64,000 nucleotides of DNA from Streptomyces sp. HNM0574 (GCF_012726235.1 NZ_JAASAH010000003.1:372001-436000), one strand, 5' to 3'; numbered from the stretch's first letter, positions 8,289 to 16,527 are shown. Numbers and translations are program-made. The notes: generated by a model from the letters alone, not told the origin.

Positions 8289-8948
8289 TCAGGGCCCCTC
8301 GTACGGGCCCTGGGACATGATGCGCGGCGAGAGCGCGCCGCAGGGGACGAGGTCGACCTCGGCGCCGGCGTCCCGCAGGTCGGTGAGCACGAGTTCGTCG
8401 TACATCAGGAATCCGGACTGCTGCGGCCAGACGATCGCCCACAGCCACAGCCCCCGTGCCTCGCCGGCGAACACGGCGCGGTCGTCGGCGGATTCGCGGA
8501 CGTGCCACAGCGGAGTGGGGCGGCCGGCGGCCAGCACCTTGGCCTCCGGTGGCCGGTCGACGGACAGCCGCGGGCCGGGGTCGGGGCCCGCCAGGCCGGC
8601 GTAGCGCGCGCCGAGTCCGACGCCCAGTTCCTCGGCGACGAGGAGGAGTTCGCCGGGGCCGCCGAGCGGCCCGGGCCCGGAGCAGGCGACGGCGGTGGCG
8701 CGGCCGCCGCTCCGGTCGTCCCCCGCGCACGCCACCCCGGTGAACAGCCAGCCGACGGGCAGCGGCCAGGGCATCCAGACCGGGACCTCGGTACGGCCGA
8801 CGACCACGGAGAGCGCCTCGACGCTGGGCGGGACGACGGGCTGCAGCGGGTGGACGGTGCCGTGCACGTCGCACTGCCAGGAGTCGGCGAAGAGGCCGGG
8901 CGCTCGGACCCGGCCACCGCACTTCGGGCAACTGGGTTCGCCCCTCAT
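8289..8948 (-). CDS. DUF6758-like protein with N-terminal Cys pairs
   Basis: A 219-residue protein that begins with a short zinc-ribbon-like stretch (CPKCGG, then a Cys and a His around residues 23-26), followed by a hydrophobic, Trp-rich globular region and no signal peptide. It matches my recollection of the streptomycete family DUF6758. The ATG at 8948 begins the conserved MRGEPSC sequence; a TTG at 8957 lies nearer to the GGAGG site and is a possible alternative. Function is unknown. The downstream gene on this strand is the PHP phosphoesterase. Confidence 0.78.
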   Translation of the reverse strand: MRGEPSCPKCGGRVRAPGLFADSWQCDVHGTVHPLQPVVPPSVEALSVVVGRTEVPVWMPWPLPVGWLFTGVACAGDDRSGGRATAVACSGPGPLGGPGELLLVAEELGVGLGARYAGLAGPDPGPRLSVDRPPEAKVLAAGRPTPLWHVRESADDRAVFAGEARGLWLWAIVWPQQSGFLMYDELVLTDLRDAGAEVDLVPCGALSPRIMSQGPYEGP

Positions 8949-9266
8949 GGGGCACAACGGTCCTCCCCGGCCGCCGCCGCGTCAAGGACGATCACGGGGT
9001 CCGCACCGGGCCGCCCGGGGCCCGTCGCGGAGCGGTCCGTTCCGGCTCCGCACCCCGCCACGGAGCGGAAGATCAGCCTCCGTCGGCAGCGGCGCGGCGG
9101 GGGCACGGACCACCAGCGGGGACGCCGTCGAGGCGGCGGACGGGACCCGCGCCGGTCCGGTCCAGGCCGTGACCTCGAAAGATAGATGCAGCTTGCATTA
9201 ATTAGCTTGCCTAACTTATCCTGTGTACACATCAATCAAAATTGCGCAGCGAAGGAGCGCGAGAGC
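8949..9266. promoter_or_regulatory. AT-rich promoter/operator island before MFS gene
   Basis: No gene is seen. The last 80 bases are strikingly AT-rich for this genome. A promoter-like pair, TTGCAT (9193-9198) and TTATCC (9216-9221), is 17 bases apart. Two small inverted repeats overlap it: ATGCA-3-TGCAT (9186-9198) and TTAG-5-CTAA (9202-9214). The second lies between the -35 and -10, where a repressor would act. Confidence 0.55.
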
Positions 9267-10511
9267 ATGAGCGGTGATCCATTCGACGAAGGCGGGGGCA
9301 GCATCCTCCGCCAGCCCAAGGCGGTGTGGGCGACGGCGGGAGCGGCCGTCGTCGCCTTCATGGGCATCGGCCTGGTCGACCCGATCCTGCCGTCGATCGC
9401 CAAGGGACTGCAGGCGTCACCCAGTCAGGTCTCCCTGCTGTTCACCTCGTACTTCCTGATCACGGCCGTGGCCATGCTCGTCACCGGCTTCATCTCCAGC
9501 CGGATCGGCGGCCGGAAGACCCTGCTCGCCGGACTCGCGCTGGTCGTGGTCTTCGCGGCACTGTCCGGGATGTCCGGCTCGGTCGGCGAACTCGTCGGCT
9601 TCCGCGCCGGCTGGGGCCTGGGCAACGCGCTGTTCGTCTCGACGTCCCTCGCGGTGATCGTCGGCGCCGCGGCCGGCGGCAGCGCGGCCGCGATCCTGCT
9701 CTACGAGTCGGCCCTCGGCCTCGGCATGGCCTGCGGCCCGCTGCTCGGCGCCGTCCTCGGCGACATGGAGTGGCGCTACCCGTTCTTCGGCACCGCGATC
9801 CTGATGGCCATCGGCTTCGTCGCGATCACCGTCTTCCTCAAGGAACAGCCCAGGCCCGCGCGGAAGACGTCACTGCTCGACCCGGTCAAGGCGCTGGGGC
9901 ACGGCGGGCTCGCCTCGGCGGCCGCCTCCGCCTTCTTCTACAACTACGCGTTCTTCACGGTGCTGGCCTTCACGCCGTTCGTGCTGAACATGTCGCCGTA
10001 CCGCTCGGGCGCCGTCTTCTTCGCCTGGGGCGTGCTGCTGGCCGTCTTCTCCGTCCTCGTCGCACCGCGGCTCCAGGAACGGTTCGGCTCGCTGAAGGTG
10101 CTGGGCGGCTCGCTCGTGCTGATGGCCGTCGACCTGCTGGTCCTCGGGTACGGGAATCACACCGTCGCCATCGTGTGCACCGTGCTCTCCGGCGCCCTCA
10201 TCGGCATCAACAACACGGTCTTCACCGAACTCGCCCTCGGCGTCTCGGACGCGCCGCGCCCCGTGGCCAGCGCCGGGTACAACTTCGTCCGCTGGTTCGC
10301 CGCCGCGGCCGCGCCGTTCCTGGCCCCGAAGATCGAGGAGTGGACGGATGTCCACATGCCCTTCGTCGTCGCCGCCGTCGCGGCCGCGATCGGCGCCGCG
10401 ATCGTCGGCGTCCGCCGTACGTCCCTGCGGCACGACGCGGAGGAGCTGCTTCCGGAGCACGCCCGCGAGGACGCCGCGGGCGACGGCCCCAGCCCCGTCA
10501 CCGCCGGCTGA
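9267..10511 (+). CDS. MFS drug/solute exporter
   Basis: A 414-residue major facilitator with 12 predicted membrane helices. It starts with a short cytoplasmic segment, has the motif-A-like loop SRIGGRKTL between helices 2 and 3 (about residues 78-86) and the antiporter-type GPLLGAVLGD around helix 5, which point to a proton-driven exporter of the drug-resistance type. The ATG at 9267 has a GGAG site. It is a lone gene behind an operator-rich promoter, so expression is probably induced, but no regulator is adjacent. The substrate is unknown. Confidence 0.9.
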   Translation: MSGDPFDEGGGSILRQPKAVWATAGAAVVAFMGIGLVDPILPSIAKGLQASPSQVSLLFTSYFLITAVAMLVTGFISSRIGGRKTLLAGLALVVVFAALSGMSGSVGELVGFRAGWGLGNALFVSTSLAVIVGAAAGGSAAAILLYESALGLGMACGPLLGAVLGDMEWRYPFFGTAILMAIGFVAITVFLKEQPRPARKTSLLDPVKALGHGGLASAAASAFFYNYAFFTVLAFTPFVLNMSPYRSGAVFFAWGVLLAVFSVLVAPRLQERFGSLKVLGGSLVLMAVDLLVLGYGNHTVAIVCTVLSGALIGINNTVFTELALGVSDAPRPVASAGYNFVRWFAAAAAPFLAPKIEEWTDVHMPFVVAAVAAAIGAAIVGVRRTSLRHDAEELLPEHAREDAAGDGPSPVTAG

Positions 10512-10581
10512 CCGCCGCGGCGCACCGGCCCCGTCCCGCGGTTCTCCCAACCGCCGGGCGGGGCCTTCGCGTTGGCCGGGC

Positions 10582-11205
10582 TCAGTCGTCGAGCGGGACG
10601 GCGGAGCGACGCGGGTCGCGCAGGTCGGTGCCGTGCCGCAGCCAGCGCTCCTCCAGGGCGGCGGCGCCGTGCACCCGCTTCCACGCGGCCTCGTTGGGGC
10701 GCATCGGCAGCAGCGGCAGGAACCGCACCGGGTCGCGCGGCTCCCCCAGCTCCAAGTCCTCGACCAGACCGCCGGATTCAGCCACCAGCACCGAGCTGAA
10801 CGGCGCCTCGGGCCACAGCGGCTCCCCCACGTCCAGCGAGGCGCCGGGCGCCACGACGACGCCCTCGACCTGCGGGGTCGCCGCGAGTACCGCCAGCGGC
10901 CGCAGCACCTTGTCCGTATCGGCCAGGCCCGCCCGTACGGACAGCAGCAGTTCGGCGCGCGGGCCCTTCTCGGGGTCGGCCAGCGCGGCCGTGGGGTCGG
11001 CCATCGGCGCGGCCGACATACCGAGTGTCGCGTATCTCACGATGCCGTCGTCCGGCCCCGCCTTCTCGCCGGACGGGGCGGCGCCCGGGGCCCAGCGCAG
11101 CACCTCGATGCGGTCGGTGCCGAGGAAGGTCACCGAGGCCCTGGCGTCGGGCTCGCCCAGTGCCGTGCGCAGCCGGGCCTCGACCAGTGAGAGAACGTCA
11201 GACAT
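10582..11205 (-). CDS. Suppressor-of-fused (SUFU) domain protein
   Basis: A 207-residue protein matching the bacterial SUFU-domain family. It has an N-terminal helix (residues 3-15), a central alternating strand region with YATLGMS and RAELLLS, and a conserved C-terminal block FLPLLPMRPNEAAWKRVHG. Bacterial SUFU proteins often sit in toxin-immunity settings, but this stand-alone core-chromosome copy has no toxin neighbour. The start ATG at 11205 begins MSDVLSL; the upstream extension looks non-coding. It diverges from the corA leader. Confidence 0.85.
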   Translation of the reverse strand: MSDVLSLVEARLRTALGEPDARASVTFLGTDRIEVLRWAPGAAPSGEKAGPDDGIVRYATLGMSAAPMADPTAALADPEKGPRAELLLSVRAGLADTDKVLRPLAVLAATPQVEGVVVAPGASLDVGEPLWPEAPFSSVLVAESGGLVEDLELGEPRDPVRFLPLLPMRPNEAAWKRVHGAAALEERWLRHGTDLRDPRRSAVPLDD

Positions 11206-11408
11206 GCCGCGAGCATAGATCTCGCGAACTCGGGGACGACGTGCGGACCCACGGCGGTCCGTACTGGCCGAAACGGGCACGTGCGCGATTTCCTGGTGCT
11301 ACCGTGGGCTGCTGGTCAGCGCATACCCGGCAGGGCGGTTTCCGTCCCGCGCGGGAGCATGCCCCGCATCGCCCCTCTGGGGCCCGGCCGGAGGAGGTGG
11401 GACTGAAC

Positions 11409-11471
11409 ATGGATCCGAGTCGACCGTGCAGTACCAGCCGCTCTTCCGGCACCTCGCGGCCCCACTCCTGA
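11409..11471 (+). CDS. Upstream ORF / putative leader peptide of corA, 20 aa
   Basis: A 20-residue ORF beginning Met-Asp-Pro and rich in Ser, Arg and Pro. A GGAGGAGG site lies 11 bases before the ATG, one of the best ribosome sites in the window, which argues that it is translated. It ends three bases before a strong hairpin and 290 bases before corA. Acidic and proline codons at the very start recall Salmonella MgtL, whose translation responds to magnesium; the link here is inference. It could also be a chance ORF. Confidence 0.45.
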   Translation: MDPSRPCSTSRSSGTSRPHS

Positions 11472-11473
11472 GC

Positions 11474-11514
11474 CCCTTCTTTCCCGGCGTCATTCCGGGG
11501 AAACCTCCGAAGGG
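11474..11514 (+). promoter_or_regulatory. Attenuator-like hairpin in corA leader
   Basis: The outer stem CCCTTC/GAAGGG (11474-11479 with 11509-11514) encloses an inner stem TTTCCCGG/CCGGGGAAA (11480-11487 with 11495-11503, one bulged G) with a seven-base loop. It is followed by a T-richer stretch, so it could terminate transcription or pause ribosomes. Confidence 0.5.
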
Positions 11515-11761
11515 CCTTGTCTTCACCCCGGGTTCGCAGCCTGAAGAGCGCATGGGCCGGGCTCACCGTCGAGTCCCGCTCACGCACGAGCCCCGCTCGC
11601 CCCCGCAACGACAGCGACCCCAGCGAACGCCGTCACGCGGCACGCGTGGTGCCCGCTTTGCAGACCTCCGGCAGGCCCGAAGGGCCTCCCCCACCGTAGG
11701 TCCCCATTCCGGGCAGCACTGCGCCTCGCCCGACGGCACGGCACCGACAAGGAGCTCCGGC

Positions 11762-12874
11762 ATGTCGATGATCCGCGAACTGCGCGCAGCCGTCCGCCCC
11801 GCCCTCCGCAAGGGCGGCGGCCCCTCCTCCTACGACTCCTGCCGCGACGAGACCGCCAGCAGCGCCGTCGTCGACTGCGGCGTCTACCGCGACGGCGCCC
11901 GCGTCAGCGGCTGTCCCAGCCCGGCCGAGGCGCTGCGCGCCGTCCGCTCGGGCGAGCGCGGCGGCTTCGTATGGATCGGGCTGCACGAGCCGACGGAGGA
12001 GGAATTCTCCGGCATCGCCACGGAGTTCGGGCTGCACCCGCTCGCCGTGGAGGACGCGGTGCACGCGCACCAGCGGCCCAAGCTGGAGCGGTACGACGAC
12101 AGCGTCTTCACCGTCTTCAAGACCATCCACTACGTGGAGCACGCCGAACTCACCGCCAGCAGCGAGGTGGTGGAGACGGGCGAGGTGATGTGCTTCACCG
12201 GCCGGGACTACATCATCACCGTCCGGCACGGCGGCCAGGGCTCGCTGCGGGCGCTGCGCCACCGGCTGGAGGACGACCCGGAGCTGCTAGCCAAGGGCCC
12301 GTCCTCGGTGCTGCACGCCATCGCCGACCAGACCGTCGACGGGTATCTCGCCGTCGCGGACGCGGTGCAGGACGACATCGACGAGGTCGAGATCGAGGTC
12401 TTCTCGCACACGGCGGGCAACGGGCGGCGCGGCGGCGACGCGGGGCGGATCTACCAACTCAAGCGCGAGGTGCTGGAGTTCAAGCGCGCGGTCTCGCCGC
12501 TGATGCGGCCGCTGCAGCAGCTGAGCGAGCGCCCGATGCGGCTGATCGACCCGGACATCCAGAAGTACTTCCGGGACGTCGCCGACCATCTGACGCGGGT
12601 GAACGAGCAGGTCCTCGGCTTCGACGACCTGCTGAACTCCATCCTCCAGGCCAATCTCGCGCAGGCGACGGTCGCGCAGAACGAGGACATGCGCAAGATC
12701 ACCTCGTGGGCGGCGATCTTCGCGGTGCCGACGATGATCGCGGGCATCTACGGCATGAACTTCGACTACATGCCCGAACTGCACTGGAAGTACGGCTATC
12801 CGGTGGTGATGGGCGTCATCGTCGGCATCTGCTTCGGCATCCACCGCGGCTTCAAGCGCAACGGCTGGCTGTAG
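11762..12874 (+). CDS. corA: CorA family magnesium/cobalt transporter
   Basis: A 370-residue CorA channel for divalent cations. The long N-terminal cytoplasmic alpha/beta domain is followed by the helical stalk and two C-terminal membrane helices, with the signature YGMNF at the end of the first and the acidic periplasmic loop after it (MPELHWKYGYP). The C-terminus is basic, as in the family. The ATG at 11762 has an AGGAG site seven bases upstream; the frame is open to 11426 but lies in the leader. Expression is probably controlled by the leader. A soluble MgtE-like gene follows 1.6 kb on. Confidence 0.93.
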   Translation: MSMIRELRAAVRPALRKGGGPSSYDSCRDETASSAVVDCGVYRDGARVSGCPSPAEALRAVRSGERGGFVWIGLHEPTEEEFSGIATEFGLHPLAVEDAVHAHQRPKLERYDDSVFTVFKTIHYVEHAELTASSEVVETGEVMCFTGRDYIITVRHGGQGSLRALRHRLEDDPELLAKGPSSVLHAIADQTVDGYLAVADAVQDDIDEVEIEVFSHTAGNGRRGGDAGRIYQLKREVLEFKRAVSPLMRPLQQLSERPMRLIDPDIQKYFRDVADHLTRVNEQVLGFDDLLNSILQANLAQATVAQNEDMRKITSWAAIFAVPTMIAGIYGMNFDYMPELHWKYGYPVVMGVIVGICFGIHRGFKRNGWL

Positions 12875-12923
12875 CGGGGCACGGGCAGCGTGGAGCCGTC
12901 GGGCCGGGCGGTAGCCTGCCCGT

Positions 12924-13445
12924 ATGACGCTGCTCGATCAGGCCCTCGTCGAGGAGGCCACCAAGAAGTCCGGCCTCATCTGGGTGCGGGGCCCCGAAGG
13001 GCCCTCGCGTTCGCTCTGGCACGTGTGGCACGACGGTGCCGTCTGCCTCGTCGGCGACGGCCCGCAGGAGCAGCCGCTGGAGGGCCTCGGGCTGGCGGAC
13101 GGCGGCAGCGCCACGGTCAGCGTCCGCAGCAAGGACAAGGGCGGCCGGCTCGTCGCCTGGCCCGCGCGGGTACGGGAGTTGCGGCCCGGGACGGAGCAGT
13201 GGGACGAGGCCGTCGGCGAGCTCAAGGGCAAGCGGCTGAACGCGCCGGACGCGGAGACGGTCCCCGAGCGCTGGGCCCGCGAGTGCCGGGTGCTGCGGCT
13301 GGAGCCGACGGGCGGCCCGTCGGAGAAGCCCGGCGGCATGCCGGAGGGCTCGCACGCGCGGGCCCCGCTGCCGACCCCGGCCACGACCCGGCGGCAGGCG
13401 CCCGCCGGGCTGCCGAAGCTGCTGTTCCGGCGCCGCGGGAAGTAA
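12924..13445 (+). CDS. Conserved hypothetical protein, split-barrel-like
   Basis: A 173-residue soluble protein. Residues 1-125 alternate strands and short helices in a way that resembles FMN/F420-binding split-barrel proteins (a GLIWV strand, then LWHVW and AVCLVGDG), but no binding motif is certain. The last 45 residues are a proline-rich tail ending in basic residues. It starts 49 bases after corA and may be read with it. It converges on the lipoprotein gene with eight bases between stops. Confidence 0.7.
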   Translation: MTLLDQALVEEATKKSGLIWVRGPEGPSRSLWHVWHDGAVCLVGDGPQEQPLEGLGLADGGSATVSVRSKDKGGRLVAWPARVRELRPGTEQWDEAVGELKGKRLNAPDAETVPERWARECRVLRLEPTGGPSEKPGGMPEGSHARAPLPTPATTRRQAPAGLPKLLFRRRGK

Positions 13446-13453
13446 CCCCGGGG

Positions 13454-14212
13454 TCAGTCGGCCGAGATGCTCTTGCCGTAGTCGACGATCTCGTTCTTCT
13501 CCGGCGGCTCCAGGTCGAAGTCCTTGTTCCAGTCCTCCAGTTGGAGGACCCCGGCCTGTCCGCCGCGCTCGACGCGCAGCGGGTACGGCGTCCCCATCAG
13601 CGAGACGTCGACGATGCCGCCGCCGCCCTTCCCGGCGACCACCCGGATCGTCTTGGTGCCGCGTACGGTGCCGCGTTCGCCGGTGGCGCGCTTGCCGTTC
13701 AGGGTCAGCAGGCCGTCGAGCATCACGCTCATGTCGGTGAAGCCGCTGAACTGCTGGTAGGCGGGGTCGCCGTGCGGGACCTTCACGTACTTGTTCTGGA
13801 GCTTCCTGGCGGCGTCGACGTCCGACTCGGACGGTTCGCCGCCGCCCTTCTCCTGCTTCGCCCAGAAGTCGGTGTCCGCCTTGAGGTACAGGTCCTTGCC
13901 GGTGCGGAGCAGTTCGAAGGTCGAGCCGCCCTTCGAGGAGACCTTGCCCGTTCCGCCGTCGTCCCGCTTGAGCCGCATCTCCAGGGAGTAGGTGCGGCCC
14001 TGGCTGATGACGTCGCCCGAGAGGCGGACGGCGTCGGCCTGCTCCGCCGCCTTGCGGGACTTCGTCTCGATCTTGGCCGCCGACAGCTTGCCGACGCCGT
14101 TCGTCCCCGCGTCCGGGTCCTCGCTCGCGCAGGCGGTCAGCGTCGCGACGAGTCCTCCGCAGACGGCCGCCGCCACAGTCCTGCTCCGTCGCGTGCGGGC
14201 GCATCCAGTCAC
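13454..14212 (-). CDS. LppX/LprG-like lipoprotein
   Basis: A 252-residue secreted lipoprotein. The N-terminus has a basic region, a hydrophobic core and a lipobox LTAC with the lipidated Cys at about residue 28. The mature part alternates strands in the pattern of the LppX/LprAFG lipid-carrier family, with phrases such as KDLYLKADTDFW and a long KTIRVVAGKGGGGIVDVSL stretch. The GTG start at 14212 has a GGAGG site eight bases upstream. A role in carrying lipids or glycolipids across the envelope is inferred from the family only. Confidence 0.8.
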   Translation of the reverse strand: MTGCARTRRSRTVAAAVCGGLVATLTACASEDPDAGTNGVGKLSAAKIETKSRKAAEQADAVRLSGDVISQGRTYSLEMRLKRDDGGTGKVSSKGGSTFELLRTGKDLYLKADTDFWAKQEKGGGEPSESDVDAARKLQNKYVKVPHGDPAYQQFSGFTDMSVMLDGLLTLNGKRATGERGTVRGTKTIRVVAGKGGGGIVDVSLMGTPYPLRVERGGQAGVLQLEDWNKDFDLEPPEKNEIVDYGKSISAD

Positions 14213-14515
14213 GTCGGGTGTCCTCCAGGAGTCGGGGGCCCGGGCACGGTGGCCTGGGCCGCGGGCCGGGACGTCCCCGGCCGGCGGCCGGGAGCGGGCC
14301 CGGGGCGACCCGGGGAAGCCCGGGAGACACGGGTGATTCCGGGAAGCGGCACCGGGGGTGAGCCGGGGTTGGACCGCACCCTACCCCTGCACCTGCCCGC
14401 CGTCGGAAGGGAGCCGTCCGGACCACGCCACGGGGCCCCGACGGAGCCGATCAGGCTAGCCTGAAACCGGCAAAGGGTGCATAAGCACCGTCAAACGCGG
14501 CGACGGAAGGGGCGG
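14213..14515 (+). promoter_or_regulatory. Promoter region of MgtE-like/DUF1003 operon with palindromes
   Basis: A 303-base gap without a gene. It holds a perfect 14-base palindrome at 14451-14464 and a small hairpin GGTGC-ATAA-GCACC at 14476-14489, both close to the start at 14516. The upstream part is GC-rich and featureless, and presumably carries the promoter of the divergent lipoprotein gene. Confidence 0.5.
14451..14464. promoter_or_regulatory. 14-base perfect palindrome, operator candidate
   Basis: TCAGGCTAGCCTGA reads the same on both strands and lies 51 bases before the MgtE-like start. It is the right size for a dimeric repressor and overlaps a possible -10. Confidence 0.4.
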
Positions 14516-15850
14516 ATGATGCCGGCAGGCGCCTCCCGGGTCTTCGTGTCCCACTTCTCCGGGGTCGCTGTCTTCGACCCCAACGGCGACCAGGTCGGCC
14601 GCGTGCGCGACGTCGTCGTCATGCTGCGCAACCGGCCGCGGGAGCACGAGGGCAGGCCGGGGCGGCCGCCCGGGGTGCTCGGGCTCGTCGTCGAAGTCGC
14701 CAGCAGGCGGCGGGTGTTCCTGCCCATGACCCGCGTGACGGGGGTGGAATCCGGCCAGGTCATCACCACCGGCGTCGTCAACATGCGGCGCTTCGAGCAG
14801 CGTCCGGCCGAGACCCTGGTGCTCGGCGAGCTGCTGGACCGGCGGGTCACGCTCGTCGAGACCGGCGAGGAGGTCACCGTCCTGGACGTGGGGCTCCAGC
14901 AGCTGCCCGCGCGCCGGGACTGGGAGATCGCCAAGGTCTTCGTGCGCCGGGCGCGGCAGGGCCGGGGCGGCAAGCTGCGCAGGCGCGGCGAGACGCTGAC
15001 CGTCGAGTGGTCGGCCGTCACCGGCTTCGCGCGGGAGGAGAAGGGGCAGGGCGCGGCCAACCTGCTGGCCACCTTCGAACAGCTGCGCCCGCCGGATCTG
15101 GCCAATGTGCTGCACCACCTCTCCGCCAAACGCCGCTCCGAGGTCGCCGCCGCCCTCGACGACAGCCGGCTCGCGGACGTCCTGGAGGAGCTGCCCGAGG
15201 ACGACCAGGTGGAGATCCTCGGCAAGCTGCACGACGAGCGCGCGGCCGACGTCCTGGAGGCCATGGACCCGGACGACGCCGCCGACCTCCTCTCCGAGCT
15301 GCCCGAGAGCGAGAAGGACCGGCTGCTGGAGCTGATGCGCCCGCAGGACGCCGACCCGGTGCGCCGGCTGCTGTCCTACGAGGAGGGCACGGCGGGCAAC
15401 ATCATGACCACCGAGCCGATCGTCCTCTCCCCCGACGCGACCGTCGCCGACGCGCTCGCCCGCGTCCGCAGCGAGGACCTGCCCGCGCCGCTGGCCGCGC
15501 AGGTGTACGTCTGCCGCCCGCCGGACCAGACGCCGACGGGCAAGTACCTGGGCGTCATCCACTTCCAGCGGCTGCTGCGCGAGCCGCCGTTCGCGCTGGT
15601 CGGCTCGGCCGTCGACACCGGTCTGCGGCCGCTGCCGCCCCAGACGCCGCTGGCGGCGATCAGCAGCTACATGGCGATCTACAACATCGTCGCCGCCCCC
15701 GTCGTCGACGAGGACCGTCACCTGCTGGGCGCCGTCACCGTCGACGACGTCCTCGACCACCTGCTGCCCGACGACTGGCGCGAAACCGCCGCCGAGGGCC
15801 TCCCCCTGCACGGCACCGACGGAGCCGAGGAGGTCGTCCGGCGTGGCTGA
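14516..15850 (+). CDS. Soluble MgtE-like protein (PRC barrel, MgtE_N, CBS pair)
   Basis: A 444-residue protein with, in order, a PRC-barrel-like region (about 10-175), an MgtE N-terminal superhelical domain with repeated ADVLEELPEDD-type motifs (about 200-290), and a CBS pair (about 300-425). It has no membrane segments, so the channel domain of true MgtE is missing, and it more likely senses Mg2+ or nucleotides than transports. The ATG at 14516 follows a GGAAGGGG site. Its stop overlaps the DUF1003 start by eight bases, implying translational coupling with that membrane protein. Confidence 0.88.
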   Translation: MMPAGASRVFVSHFSGVAVFDPNGDQVGRVRDVVVMLRNRPREHEGRPGRPPGVLGLVVEVASRRRVFLPMTRVTGVESGQVITTGVVNMRRFEQRPAETLVLGELLDRRVTLVETGEEVTVLDVGLQQLPARRDWEIAKVFVRRARQGRGGKLRRRGETLTVEWSAVTGFAREEKGQGAANLLATFEQLRPPDLANVLHHLSAKRRSEVAAALDDSRLADVLEELPEDDQVEILGKLHDERAADVLEAMDPDDAADLLSELPESEKDRLLELMRPQDADPVRRLLSYEEGTAGNIMTTEPIVLSPDATVADALARVRSEDLPAPLAAQVYVCRPPDQTPTGKYLGVIHFQRLLREPPFALVGSAVDTGLRPLPPQTPLAAISSYMAIYNIVAAPVVDEDRHLLGAVTVDDVLDHLLPDDWRETAAEGLPLHGTDGAEEVVRRG

Positions 15851-16469
15851 CCGCGAGCGCGACAGAGAGCGGGAACGGGAACGCGAGGAGCGGGACCGCG
15901 AGCGCGAGCGCGAGAAGGAGCGCGAACGGGAACGGGAGCGCGAGCGGGAGAAGGAGCGCGGCCCGCGGGTTCGCCTGGACGTGCCGCTGGTCCGGCGCCG
16001 CCGGCTGCTCCCCGAGTACGACCCCGACGCCTTCGGGCGGCTCTCCGAGGAGATCGCCCGCTTCCTCGGCACCGGCCGCTTCATCGTCTGGATGACCGGC
16101 GTCATCATCGTCTGGATCGCCTGGAACGTGGTGATGCCTCAGGCCTGGCGCTTCGACGAGTACCCGTTCATCTTCCTCACCCTCGCCCTGTCCCTCCAGG
16201 CCTCGTACGCGGCGCCGCTGATCCTGCTCGCGCAGAACCGGCAGGACGACCGCGACCGGGTCAACCTCGAACAGGACCGGAAGCAGGGCGAACGCACCAT
16301 CGCCGACACCGAGTTCCTCACCCGCGAGGTCGCCGCGCTCCGCATGGGCCTCGGCGAGGTCGCCACCCGGGACTGGATCCGCGACGAACTCCAGGACCTG
16401 CTCAAGGAGCTCCAGGAACAGCAGGCGGACCCCGACGGCCACGGCGGCCGCGGCGGCACCGCGGAGTGA
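15843..16469 (+). CDS. DUF1003 membrane protein with Arg-Glu repeat N-terminus
   Basis: A 208-residue protein. The first 40 residues are an almost unbroken mix of Arg and Glu. Residues about 45-150 form DUF1003, with two membrane helices (around 80-97 and 107-126), and a Gln/Glu-rich coiled-coil-like C-terminus follows. The GTG start overlaps the end of the soluble MgtE-like gene by eight bases, so the two are probably made together and may act as one complex. DUF1003 function is unknown. The charged N-terminus suits a salt-bridged helix that could bind a partner. Confidence 0.88.
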   Translation: MADRERDREREREREERDREREREKEREREREREREKERGPRVRLDVPLVRRRRLLPEYDPDAFGRLSEEIARFLGTGRFIVWMTGVIIVWIAWNVVMPQAWRFDEYPFIFLTLALSLQASYAAPLILLAQNRQDDRDRVNLEQDRKQGERTIADTEFLTREVAALRMGLGEVATRDWIRDELQDLLKELQEQQADPDGHGGRGGTAE

Positions 16470-16527
16470 CCAAGACCGCTGACCCCGGCCCTTCGGCAGC
16501 GGCGCGCGCCCGCCGTACCATTTCCGC

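Larger units (their letters stand above)
11206..11761 (+). promoter_or_regulatory. Structured 5' leader region of corA
   Basis: A region of 556 bases without a conventional gene precedes corA. It holds a 20-codon ORF with a strong ribosome site (11409-11471), a strong hairpin starting three bases after that ORF's stop (11474-11514), and a second hairpin with a CGAAG loop (11673-11687). The order of leader peptide then hairpin then gene is that of an attenuator. The transcription start cannot be fixed by eye. Confidence 0.5.

Noticed and set aside
7366..8985. Single 539-residue fusion of DUF6758-like and PHP domains
   Set aside because: The upstream part is in the wrong frame for the DUF6758-like gene. 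A GTG with a ribosome site starts the PHP protein at 8211.
9202..9220. DtxR/IdeR iron box before the MFS gene
   Set aside because: Each half resembles the iron-box half-site, but the spacing is one base short of the 19-base consensus, so only a generic operator is claimed.
11281..11400. M-box magnesium riboswitch before corA
   Set aside because: The conserved M-box sequences were not recognisable by eye.
11551..11761. N-terminal extension of CorA from ATG 11551
   Set aside because: The residues are Arg/Pro/Ser-rich without CorA similarity, and a strong ribosome site marks ATG 11762.
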